The translations under genes and the position numbers were made by a program. Under the pieces are notes generated by a model. The model worked only from the letters and a program-made list of their open reading frames with translations. It searched no databases and was not told the origin of the DNA. A stretch of DNA of 64,000 nucleotides from assembly GCF_041647995.1 (NCBI RefSeq), contig NZ_JARRIB010000003.1, positions 248,001 to 312,000 on the forward strand, given 5' to 3'. The DNA comes from Pyrococcus kukulkanii (GTDB taxonomy: Archaea > Methanobacteriota_B > Thermococci > Thermococcales > Thermococcaceae). This document shows positions 9,175 through 17,309 of this stretch, piece after piece; within the stretch, counting starts at the first letter, position 1; the number at the start of each line of letters is the position of its first letter.

Positions 9175-10140
9175 TTATCCCTCGACAATTAGCTTAATTA
9201 TCGCCCTCCTATAATCATTCACCGCGACTCCTCCCCTAGTAATTTTCAGGAGTTTCAAATCTACGAGCCTTTTCACTGTGTTATCAATCTCGGGGCTCTC
9301 TCCATTCAGAACCGCTCGAAGAACTTCAATCTCATCCTTCCTGAGCATGGGCTCAATTTTCCTGCCGACTTTAAGCAATAAAGCACCGTCCCTGAAAATG
9401 TAAAGCTTATTTTTCTCCATCTTCTCCCATTTTTCATCCGTGAGCCTTCTCGTAGCTACGAGGTACGCGTACTCGTCCTGAGCCTTCATATCTCCCACTG
9501 AAACTTCAAAGTCCTCATCAAGAAGCCTTGCATGGCCTCTATGGGGAGGATGACGCCTAAGTAGCCACATGCCCTTGCCCGGGTAGTGCGTGTAGGCAAA
9601 GAGGTATCTGCCGTTACTCATAAGAACATTAAGCGTCCCATAATCGCTGAGCTCGTCTAAGATGCTTTGTAGTTTGATGAAGAGCTCCCTTATTGTCCCT
9701 ATCCCCTCCAAATTCTCCATTATATAGCAGAATGCCGCCTCAGAGTCCGTCGTCCCTAAGGGCTTAAAGCGTTTTGGCAACTCTTCGACTCCGTCTAAAA
9801 CTCCATTGTGTGCAAATATCCACTCATCGTACTGACCAACGCTCCAAATCCTCCTTACGAAGGGATGCGTGTTGAGGTAGCCTATCTCGCTCGTTGCAAG
9901 TCTCACGTGGCTTATTACTATTTGGCCCTTTATCCTCAGTGTGGGAACTGCGAGGGCTATCCTGCTTCTATATGCAGGGATTGGCTGCTTTATTACTGAA
10001 AGGTTCCTACTTCCAGCGAGGTGGCTGTACCACCCAATGCCCCAGCCATCGGGATTATACTCGCTCTTCCTTATAAAGCCCCTCCAGGTAAAATTGACGT
10101 CGACATCTTTGTTCGCATTCACACCAAAAAGCTCGCACAT
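9175..10140 (-). CDS. Class II glutamine amidotransferase (GATase_4, YafJ/EgtC-like)
   Basis: A 321-residue protein. ATG 10140 is chosen because it places Cys2 (MCELFGVNAN) at the N-terminus after Met removal, as the N-terminal nucleophile mechanism needs, and GGGAGGG lies upstream. Other family motifs are NPDGWGIGWYS, IVISHVRLATS, NTHPF, FAHNGVL and TTDSEAAFCYIM. Such enzymes release ammonia from glutamine or hydrolyse a gamma-glutamyl amide. Residues beyond about 250 form an extra C-terminal part (KLYIFRDGALLLKVG, then a helical segment like a small winged helix). It sits 10 bp after the PD-(D/E)XK gene and 3 bp before the DUF2357 gene, inside a restriction-type operon. The substrate is unknown. 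Confidence 0.85.
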   Translation of the reverse strand: MCELFGVNANKDVDVNFTWRGFIRKSEYNPDGWGIGWYSHLAGSRNLSVIKQPIPAYRSRIALAVPTLRIKGQIVISHVRLATSEIGYLNTHPFVRRIWSVGQYDEWIFAHNGVLDGVEELPKRFKPLGTTDSEAAFCYIMENLEGIGTIRELFIKLQSILDELSDYGTLNVLMSNGRYLFAYTHYPGKGMWLLRRHPPHRGHARLLDEDFEVSVGDMKAQDEYAYLVATRRLTDEKWEKMEKNKLYIFRDGALLLKVGRKIEPMLRKDEIEVLRAVLNGESPEIDNTVKRLVDLKLLKITRGGVAVNDYRRAIIKLIVEG

Positions 10141-10150
10141 TATCCCTCCC

Positions 10151-11191
10151 TCACGGCACCACTTCATAGATCCTTATTGCCAAACTATCACCATCGACAT
10201 CAATGTCCTTCCTAAATCTGCAGATGATGATTGGTTCGGGCCAGTGCTGAGGCTCCCCTATACTCTTCATAACCTCATTAATCAGCCACTTTGCACGCTT
10301 CTCCTTCCTTTCCTTGTTTTTAAAGAGGATGTAATCCCTTGTTAGCTTGAATCCTTTGTTGATTTCTAGATCAAAGAATTCCATCAATTTATTTTGGGGA
10401 TTGCGGTAATATCTAATCATTTCTTGATCAACTAGGTATACGAAGTACCGTTTTATGACTTCATTTGATTTGAACAACGCAAGCCTGAGTATATCAGCGA
10501 ATGCAGAACCGGCTACCTGAGATCTTGGAATGTTCCTCTTACTCGGGATCTTAGTCTTGAACTTCATTTCAAACGCTAGAGCAGGTCTATTATTGGCAGG
10601 AGCAATATACGTGTCAATCTTTGCGTACTTTACATGTGGGATATTTTGAGGTGGATATTCAAGGTAAATGGTGAGGGGATCAATATCAGCAGTGGTTGTT
10701 AAGGCGTAGAACATCATGTATCTAACTGTGTCTTCGCTTTCTTCATAGAGATGGTTTGCCTCAGAGCGTTTTTCTGCTATGGCTTTAATCCTTTCCTCTA
10801 TAAGAGAAGCGAACTTTTTAAAGGCTCTGTAAATTTCAATATCGAACTTTTCTGGCGGGAATTCTATGGTATCAACTAAGGTTCTCACATCTGCAGAAGT
10901 TTTGGGAATATTAGTATCAACATTCTTTCCCGTGGGCTCTTTCATAACTATCTTAAACCCCAGTCTCTTTAGATGTCGCACTGCCTCATGGGTATTAAAT
11001 TCTGCAGGGCTTAGAAATTCTCCGTTAGCGTATTTATTTGCCAAAGATATTATGTACTTTGGAGGATAATACTTTCCCTCATAAACAAGGAAGTATGTTA
11101 CTGATTTGTACTGGCTCGGAACTCCATTCGCTTTTACTTCTTCAAGTGCCTTTATCACATCCTCTCTGGAGATATTCCTTGGCACCGGCAT
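10151..11191 (-). CDS. ScoMcrA-N-like head domain fused to a predicted PD-(D/E)XK nuclease
   Basis: A 346-residue protein with ATG 11191 after AGGAGGTG. Residues 8-82 form a small domain (VYEGKYYPPKYIISLA, then HLKRLGFKIV) of the type found at the N-terminus of ScoMcrA and some HNH and McrB proteins. A related copy begins the McrB protein encoded at 14056-15402. Residues 110-346 look like a restriction-endonuclease fold: EESEDTVRYMM (E150-E153), KIDTY (D193) and AFEMKFK (E208, K210). Nuclease activity is an inference from this D...ExK pattern. The gene is 11 bp downstream of the MBL gene and 10 bp upstream of the amidotransferase. Confidence 0.65.
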   Translation of the reverse strand: MPVPRNISREDVIKALEEVKANGVPSQYKSVTYFLVYEGKYYPPKYIISLANKYANGEFLSPAEFNTHEAVRHLKRLGFKIVMKEPTGKNVDTNIPKTSADVRTLVDTIEFPPEKFDIEIYRAFKKFASLIEERIKAIAEKRSEANHLYEESEDTVRYMMFYALTTTADIDPLTIYLEYPPQNIPHVKYAKIDTYIAPANNRPALAFEMKFKTKIPSKRNIPRSQVAGSAFADILRLALFKSNEVIKRYFVYLVDQEMIRYYRNPQNKLMEFFDLEINKGFKLTRDYILFKNKERKEKRAKWLINEVMKSIGEPQHWPEPIIICRFRKDIDVDGDSLAIRIYEVVP

Positions 11192-11202
11192 CTTAACACC
11201 TC

Positions 11203-12744
11203 CTAAATCTCAAAGCTTTCCCCGTTATTCAGAATAACAACTCTTTCTGACCCAAACACACCTTTAAACCACTCAGGGTTCTCCGTGTGAACTGGAATTA
11301 TATAGTCAGGATCTACCTCCTCAATAACCTTGATCAGGTCTTCCCTCGAAGCATGTCCGGAAGCGTGAAGCCCCTTCTCAAACACCGGCCTTCCATCTCT
11401 TAGAACTTTGAAACCGTAAACCTCGAACCCGAAGTGCTGGAGCCAGTTCCAGAGCCTCAAGAAGCTGAACACCTGCTCCTCGGTGAAGGCCTCGCTAGAG
11501 GAGTATATGTAAACTCCACCGCTTGGCATGATGTCGAGCAGATGGGGCATGTCGTAGAATGAGAAGCAGAGAATGTAGTTTTCTAGGTTCTCTTTTATCT
11601 CTTCAGGAGTGACCTTCAGCTCCCCGTACCTCTCGAACACCCAGAGTTCCCATTTTCTAGGGTCTGCCTTTAGGTTTTCGTAAATCCCAACACCCTCGAG
11701 GTAGTTCACTCCTTCAGCCAGAGTTAAGGCGTGGAGGAAGTAAGCGTCTTTGCTCGTTATTACCAGCTCCCTTCCAGTCTTTTTGGCGATCTTCTTGAAG
11801 GTCTCCAGCCTCTCGAAGTTCCTCGGTGAAAAATCTGCAACCACGAGCCCGTTTGCCTCTTCAACTATACCGAGGGCGTTTTCATAAACCTCATCCTCTG
11901 AGACGTTGAAGTCTTCCCTGTTTATCCTCGTGCCCTCCGTAATCAAAACGCTCGCATTTTTGGCCTCTCTGATGAACTTTTTCGTTAGTTCCCTGCGCTC
12001 CCCGTGAAGCCTAAAGTCTCCCGTGTAAGCTATGACACCGTCGATTACGTAACCTACGGCTCCATAGATAGAGTGGTCAACAGGGTAAGCTTTTACCTCC
12101 CAGGGGAAGTCCCATTCCTCAATGCTGACGATCTGTCCGACTCTTATCTTCCTCGCCCTGTTGCTCCTCGCCAGCTCTAACTCCGGCCTCCACCTCATGA
12201 ATTTCTCGATGTCATGTTTGAGTTTTTCCGTCACTACCATATCCCTCGCTATGTAATCCCCCTTCCTGTCCGACTTTAGGACGTTTAGATTTCCATTCAC
12301 AGGAGTTTTCGGGCTGTAGTAGGGGAGCTCCATTCCCATATGAGAGTTTTGAGAGGTGTCCCGGAGGGCCTTCAGAATGACGAGGGTAGTAGGCGAAGCG
12401 ACTATTGGTATATTTTCCCTCAGCAAGGCTATATTGCCAACGTGATCGAGGTGTGCGTGGCTTATCAACACCGCGTCCACTCGGGGGGCTGGATATCTCC
12501 TAACGATCTCGCTTAGATCCTGGGGGATTAAGTCGGCCCTGTAGATGTTGAGCTTGGGGATTAGGTTCAGCATCCAAAGATCGTAGATTCCACGGGCAGG
12601 TCTTTCCCTAAGGAACTCCTCGTAGTATATTGAGTATTTCGCAAAGTTCATGCCAAAATCTAGGAAAATACCATTTCTGCCGTCTTCAACGTGGATTTTT
12701 GTACCGCCTATAGTATCGGCCCCGTCATAAATGGTTATCTTCAT
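11203..12744 (-). CDS. MBL-fold beta-CASP nuclease, RNase J-like
   Basis: A 513-residue protein starting at ATG 12744, or ATG 12747, with GGAGG just upstream. Motifs of the metallo-beta-lactamase/beta-CASP nuclease family are complete: SHAHLDHVGN (near residue 95), PVDHSIYG (near 222), YTGDFRLHG (near 240), the beta-CASP motif HASGHAS (about 460-466) and PVHTE (about 484-488). Family members degrade or process RNA or DNA with two zinc ions. This copy lacks KH domains, so it is not the archaeal CPSF paralogue. It is the first gene of the five-gene operon and has its own promoter. A defence role is inferred from context only. Confidence 0.85.
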   Translation of the reverse strand: MKITIYDGADTIGGTKIHVEDGRNGIFLDFGMNFAKYSIYYEEFLRERPARGIYDLWMLNLIPKLNIYRADLIPQDLSEIVRRYPAPRVDAVLISHAHLDHVGNIALLRENIPIVASPTTLVILKALRDTSQNSHMGMELPYYSPKTPVNGNLNVLKSDRKGDYIARDMVVTEKLKHDIEKFMRWRPELELARSNRARKIRVGQIVSIEEWDFPWEVKAYPVDHSIYGAVGYVIDGVIAYTGDFRLHGERRELTKKFIREAKNASVLITEGTRINREDFNVSEDEVYENALGIVEEANGLVVADFSPRNFERLETFKKIAKKTGRELVITSKDAYFLHALTLAEGVNYLEGVGIYENLKADPRKWELWVFERYGELKVTPEEIKENLENYILCFSFYDMPHLLDIMPSGGVYIYSSSEAFTEEQVFSFLRLWNWLQHFGFEVYGFKVLRDGRPVFEKGLHASGHASREDLIKVIEEVDPDYIIPVHTENPEWFKGVFGSERVVILNNGESFEI

Positions 12745-12786
12745 CATCAACCCTCCGAGGAGGCTTCAGCACGTGCTCCATAACAA

Positions 12787-12813
12787 GAGTTATTGTAACT
12801 CATTTATAAAAAG
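12787..12813 (-). promoter_or_regulatory. Promoter of the five-gene operon with an abutting palindrome
   Basis: On the minus strand TTTTTATAAATG (12802-12813) is a good archaeal TATA box, 60 bp before ATG 12744. Directly downstream, at the expected transcription start region, is a perfect inverted repeat GAGTTA-TTG-TAACTC (12787-12801). Its position suggests an operator that would block RNA polymerase. Confidence 0.5.
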
Positions 12814-12835
12814 TGCTCTTATATCAAGTGAAAAA

Positions 12836-14056
12836 TTACTCTTGATTATTGAAATAATTCCTAAAGTTGAGGTCAAGGTAGCCCTCCCTTAGTACTTCAA
12901 GGTCATAAGGCAAAATTTTGACCCTGCTATCATCGAAGAATTCAAGTTCCTGGGGCTCTAAATCTTTATTAAACCCCTCCGTCCTGGGGAATATCAGGAA
13001 TGCTCTACCTTCTTCTCCTTGAAACTCCAAGATCTTCGAGTAAACGTAGATCTGCCTTAAAATGTCTGGCTCAGCGTTCCACTCCCTGTACTTTGCATCG
13101 GCAACTCCAACGCCCTCAATTACGTAGTCGGGCCTCGCCTTTAGCACATCTTTAACGAACCAGAACTCCCTTTGATAGTGAACTCTGAAGCCGGAACTCC
13201 TCAAAGCCCACAATATGAACCTCTCAAAGAGCTCGTTCATGTCCACGAAGAACCCTCCAACGCTCTCCCCACCTTCGGCGATTGAGCCCAGGATGATCTT
13301 AGCTAGGTTGAATGGCTTCCTAAATCTCTCGTTCAGCCTCGTGAAGTGAACCCTCTCGAAGTCCCTAGGAGTAATCCTCTTGGGGGTTACGTCTGCGAAG
13401 ACCAACATCAACGATTCCAGTAACCTTCTATTTCCTTCCCATCTAGTTTTGGAGAGGGCAAACCTCGTCGTGAAGTAGAATATCTGGTTTAGGAGGTTGT
13501 CCTGGGTGAACTCATGGATCTCGACTGTGAACTCGTGCATCTTGTGCGGCAGCTTTAGTATCTGCCTCCCAACGAGTAGCTTTCCCCTAAGGAACTTTTC
13601 CTCCGATACCCTCTGAACGTACTCCCTGTGGTGGCCCTTCAGGATTTCCTCCCATAGGCTCTTTGCGTACAGGAAAACTAGAACTTCAAAGATGTCCCTG
13701 GGGGCTTTAAGGGATTTGAAGGTTGCAAGATCCACATCGTAAATGTTGAGGCCGTAGGAAACGTTCAGCATCTTCATTAAACCGATGATAGCGTCAAGCT
13801 CTCCCCAGGATTTAAAGACCTTTGGGAGCACTTGAATTGACAAATCTCCGGCAAAAGCGAAGCCCACGTAGTGCTTGGCCTTTATCCCTTCGGCCGTTAC
13901 TTGGAGGAAGCCGTTCTCCTCGGTGAACTCCTCCTGGGGGCTGTCGTTTGATGTCGAAGTTGGACGCGGGAGAGCTCTGTTAATGAGTTTTATTGCCTCC
14001 CTAACGCTCTCATCAACTTCCCTGGGTTCGTGTTCAAAAAGTGTTATGGAAGGCAT
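12836..14056 (-). CDS. mcrC: McrC, nuclease subunit of a McrBC restriction system
   Basis: A 406-residue McrC-family protein. The N-terminal region (about 1-110) ends in AGDLSIQVLPKVF, typical of McrC. The middle contains FLRGKLLVGRQ and the TQDNLLNQIF segment. The C-terminal PD-(D/E)XK domain shows MNELFERF (E275), ARPDYVI (D310), GVADAKY (D320, K322) and RQIYVYS. It is the endonuclease recruited by McrB. ATG 14056 overlaps the TAA of mcrB by one base (TAATG), so the two are translationally coupled. The next operon begins about 80 bp downstream behind its own promoter. Confidence 0.9.
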   Translation of the reverse strand: MPSITLFEHEPREVDESVREAIKLINRALPRPTSTSNDSPQEEFTEENGFLQVTAEGIKAKHYVGFAFAGDLSIQVLPKVFKSWGELDAIIGLMKMLNVSYGLNIYDVDLATFKSLKAPRDIFEVLVFLYAKSLWEEILKGHHREYVQRVSEEKFLRGKLLVGRQILKLPHKMHEFTVEIHEFTQDNLLNQIFYFTTRFALSKTRWEGNRRLLESLMLVFADVTPKRITPRDFERVHFTRLNERFRKPFNLAKIILGSIAEGGESVGGFFVDMNELFERFILWALRSSGFRVHYQREFWFVKDVLKARPDYVIEGVGVADAKYREWNAEPDILRQIYVYSKILEFQGEEGRAFLIFPRTEGFNKDLEPQELEFFDDSRVKILPYDLEVLREGYLDLNFRNYFNNQE

Positions 14057-15402
14057 TACTCATCCTCCACTATTCTCTTGAGGGCGTTGATGAAGTCCTT
14101 TCCTTCTAGATGTTTTATTCTGTAAATTGACCTCTCACCGAATGGTGTTTTGACTTTCTCTTCTTCGATGAAGTCCCCCAGGATGGACTTCAGGCTCTCC
14201 CAGTCGTTGTAGAAGTACTCTTGCAGTAAGGGGATTATCTCTTGGTACCAGACCCTGTGGAGCTCTTCCCTAGTGTTGATGTTGATGAAGTAGCTATGGC
14301 CTATCCTGTGATCCCTGTCCTTTAAGGCTTCGATTTTCTTGTTCAAGCTTTCCAAGAGTTTAGCGAGATTAATGCCTTCGATAACGTTACCCTTTAGTTT
14401 CTCTGGCTCCGGTTCTACTTCAATGAACGCAAACCTCCTCCTCAGGGCAATGTCTATTAAGGCAATGCTCCTATCTGCAGTGTTCATCGTCCCGATTATG
14501 TAGAGGTTCGGTGGCACTCCAAAGGGTTCTCTCGAGTAAGGGAGTGTAACGATGACTTCATTCTCTTGACCCAGCCTTTTGTCCCTTTCGAGGAGGGTAA
14601 TAAGCTCACCGAAGATTCTGCTTATATTCCCCCTGTTGATCTCGTCGATTATGAGGTAGAAGGTGGGAGCATCTTTGAAGAGCTCTTCCCTTTCCTCTTT
14701 TGATAACGATAGTAGGGCGTTCCATAATTTTTGCTTCAACTTATTATATCGGGAATAATCGGTGGAGTAATTTCTGAGATAATTTTCTAATTCCCCGATT
14801 TCGTCTTCAGTTAAGAGCCCTTTATTTTTTATTGCTTCGAGGATTGCTCTAAGGGCCAGTTTCTTGAATATTCCGTCCTCGATGACGTAGGTTATCTGAC
14901 CGTTTTCTGTTCTTGGTCTGAATCCCTCAACAAACTCTTCATAACTGTAAGATTGATGGAAGGTTATGAACTCCCATTTATTCCCAGGGACATCTTCTCT
15001 GGTGGCATCTTTTACGTATTTTAGAGCGAGCCAAGTCTTTCCAGTTCCTGGGGGACCATAGAGAATGATCTGACTTTTCACCGACAATAGGGCATATAGA
15101 GTAACTTTATATATCTGCTCTTCTTTATTAGGGGTATTATCTTCTTTATCATCAAGCTTTTTAATTTCAAATCCAAGCTTTTTTAGGTGAGGAATTACAT
15201 CCTTAGGTGTGTACTCTCTTGTTGGCAGTTGTTCTCCAAACTTGCGTTCTCCAGCTATGGAAACTACGTATTTTACTGGGTATTCCTTGCCATTATAAAT
15301 CGGTATTCCTATCTCATCGATTTTCTTAATGGCGTATTTTATGTCTTCCTTATCTAATTGATGAATTTTCTTTATTACATCTCGCTTTTTAGCGGTTTTC
15401 AT
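14056..15402 (-). CDS. mcrB: McrB, AAA+ NTPase with ScoMcrA-N-like head domain
   Basis: A 448-residue protein that powers DNA translocation for McrC. ATG 15402 follows AGGAGGG. Residues 18-82 form the head domain (NGKEYPVKYVVSIA, then HLKKLGFEIK), related to the N-terminus of the protein at 10151-11191. The AAA+ core shows Walker A GPPGTGKT (116-123), FHQSYSYEEFVEGFRP (148-163), Walker B YLIIDEINRG (249-258), MNTADRS (306-312) and the ALRRRF arginine segment (319-324). Canonical McrB recognises modified DNA through its N-terminal domain; here the head domain probably takes that role. Confidence 0.9.
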   Translation of the reverse strand: MKTAKKRDVIKKIHQLDKEDIKYAIKKIDEIGIPIYNGKEYPVKYVVSIAGERKFGEQLPTREYTPKDVIPHLKKLGFEIKKLDDKEDNTPNKEEQIYKVTLYALLSVKSQIILYGPPGTGKTWLALKYVKDATREDVPGNKWEFITFHQSYSYEEFVEGFRPRTENGQITYVIEDGIFKKLALRAILEAIKNKGLLTEDEIGELENYLRNYSTDYSRYNKLKQKLWNALLSLSKEEREELFKDAPTFYLIIDEINRGNISRIFGELITLLERDKRLGQENEVIVTLPYSREPFGVPPNLYIIGTMNTADRSIALIDIALRRRFAFIEVEPEPEKLKGNVIEGINLAKLLESLNKKIEALKDRDHRIGHSYFININTREELHRVWYQEIIPLLQEYFYNDWESLKSILGDFIEEEKVKTPFGERSIYRIKHLEGKDFINALKRIVEDE

Positions 15403-15417
15403 GAATTCTCCCTCCTA

Positions 15418-15543
15418 CTAATCGTTACTTTTGCAAACGTCTCTAGCGTAATCCTTAAACGCCTCATTTGCCGCCTTTGCGAAAGTATAAACAAGCCATA
15501 ATGAAACTACCGAAACTATGAAAGAAACAAAGAGAGAAACAAT
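15418..15543 (-). CDS. Possible 41-residue single-span membrane peptide with ATT start
   Basis: The gap between mcrB and the DUF262 gene holds an open frame ending at TAG 15418. It reads IVSLFVSFIVSVVSLWLVY followed by a charged tail with one Cys (AKAANEAFKDYARDVCKSND). This has the shape of a one-pass membrane peptide. No ATG, GTG or TTG is in frame. ATT 15543 lies 9 nt after an AGGAG element that overlaps the stop of the DUF262 gene. ATT starts are rare, so it may instead be a remnant or chance. Confidence 0.3.
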   Translation of the reverse strand: MVSLFVSFIVSVVSLWLVYTFAKAANEAFKDYARDVCKSND

Positions 15544-15557
15544 TGTCCAGGACTCCT

Positions 15558-17258
15558 TTATTTAATTATTTCGGGATATATGTTTTTTAAAGCTCTATAT
15601 AACAATGTCATCCTTGTATTCAAAAATTCATCGTAGTTTTCAAGTTTCCATAATTCTGGCTCATATGGGATAAAATGTTTCTCTAGGGATTCTCTATGCC
15701 TCTGAGGGAGGTACTCCTGTGGTGGAGAATCCCCTATTTCGGAGTTTATGGCCTTATTTATTAGGGTTATGTTTCCAAGGTTGTTTATTTCAATGTCTCT
15801 TCTCTCAGGATCTTCCACTTCCAAGTTTTCCTCGAGAAATTTCTTAGGGAATATATGGTGACGTGTTAATTCTTCATAGCTGATTGAGGATATTAACTGC
15901 CCGTTCCAATCATCTGCATTATTGTTAGCAAGAGCAATATAAAGGAGAAATATGTAATTCCTTCCACTTCTTTTTAGGGTATTCTCCTCCCTACCTTTCA
16001 GTATCATCTGCTTAGTTATTTCAGTTGGGTAATTCCTGCTCTTCATGTTTTTTAGGAGTTCATTGTAAGGGAACGTTGAGGCAGATGATATCACTTTGAG
16101 ATCCTGCTCTAATTTGGAACTTGTCCAAGTGCTATAGTAACTTGTAAAGTTGGCGAGTATAAACCAGTTTAATATCTTTCTTTCTTCTTCATTACTAAGT
16201 TGTGATAGCTCATTTATATCTTGTAAGTATATATATCTTGCAACCGGGACTAGAGTTATTTGAGAAGGCAGTAGCTGGGAGCTTGGTAGTGGAAGTCTTC
16301 TTGCTATGAGTTCTATAGTAAGGGTGAAAGCTTCTGATGATTTTTCTAAAACAATATCTGTTTTATGTATCCTCTCATCCTCTGATATCTGTTTCAAGGC
16401 CTTTGCAAACTTATCTACTTTTGAAATTTGGGCTTGATTTATTCCAAGGTTTGCTAATATAAACCTTATTATCGGTTGAATGTCTACTTCAAACCCAAAA
16501 GTTTTGCGAATTTTCCTGTATATTCCTCTTGATATTGCATGTTTTACTTTTCCACCAAGTACGCTGGTCATCAAAGATAGCATAAGTTCTACGTTTCCTA
16601 TTCTAACTCCTTCCTTGTTTATCCTTATAAAAGCCTCTGCCATTTCGAGAATGGTTTCTTCACTTTCTTTCTGTGTCTCTATTATATATATAGGGAGTTC
16701 GTAAGTTGCTATTTTTGAAGCAAATCTTCTTGCTTTTTCAATGTACTCTTGTTCATATTTCCGTAAGTAATTTTGTGAATCACTATCAAAGGGGTTAAGA
16801 GCTATCTTCAATAGTTTCGATAAGTCTACCCCCCTCTTTTTGCTCTTGTATAACTTATATCCTCCATCTGGGGCTGGGGCTATCGAAATTGGGACTTTTA
16901 GGGATATCTCCTCTCCATTCCTTGTAATTCTCCATTCTCTAAACAGGAGGAGTAATGAAGTCAATCTTTGTTGTCCATCGAGGACATAATAATATTTTCC
17001 TCCATGGTTAATTGTTATATCGGCTAGTGGGAGAGAAAAGGGATTTTCTTTTATGAATTCTTCACTTGAGGGTGCCCATAAGATAATAGATCCTATTGGA
17101 TATCCGCGAATCATTGAATCTACCATAGATTTCACATCATCTTCATCCCATACATAGTCTCTTTGGAAGGGAGGTAGGTAGTAGTTATCAAGTTCTAGCG
17201 AGGATCTCATAAGCTCAAGCACTCTCACCTTTTCTACCTTTAAATTTAGTAACTCCAT
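15558..17258 (-). CDS. GmrSD-like DUF262 / HNH type IV restriction enzyme
   Basis: A 566-residue protein. ATG 17258 is favoured over GTG 17267 because GGTGA lies 5 nt before it. The N-terminal DUF262 (ParB/Srx-like NTP-using) domain shows LPPFQRDYVWDEDDVKSMVD, YPIGSIILW and YVLDGQQRLTSL. The C-terminal DUF1524-type HNH nuclease shows ELTRHHIFPKKFL (about 463-475) and INNLGNITLINKAIN (about 492-506). GmrSD enzymes cut glucosylated hydroxymethylcytosine DNA; single-chain DUF262-HNH proteins are widespread in defence islands. The gene has its own AT-rich promoter (TTTATTGTATAATTT, about 17285-17300). Confidence 0.88.
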   Translation of the reverse strand: MELLNLKVEKVRVLELMRSSLELDNYYLPPFQRDYVWDEDDVKSMVDSMIRGYPIGSIILWAPSSEEFIKENPFSLPLADITINHGGKYYYVLDGQQRLTSLLLLFREWRITRNGEEISLKVPISIAPAPDGGYKLYKSKKRGVDLSKLLKIALNPFDSDSQNYLRKYEQEYIEKARRFASKIATYELPIYIIETQKESEETILEMAEAFIRINKEGVRIGNVELMLSLMTSVLGGKVKHAISRGIYRKIRKTFGFEVDIQPIIRFILANLGINQAQISKVDKFAKALKQISEDERIHKTDIVLEKSSEAFTLTIELIARRLPLPSSQLLPSQITLVPVARYIYLQDINELSQLSNEEERKILNWFILANFTSYYSTWTSSKLEQDLKVISSASTFPYNELLKNMKSRNYPTEITKQMILKGREENTLKRSGRNYIFLLYIALANNNADDWNGQLISSISYEELTRHHIFPKKFLEENLEVEDPERRDIEINNLGNITLINKAINSEIGDSPPQEYLPQRHRESLEKHFIPYEPELWKLENYDEFLNTRMTLLYRALKNIYPEIIK

Positions 17259-17309
17259 TGGATTCACCTTCGAATGTTATTACCTAAATTATACAATAAA
17301 TATTAAAAG

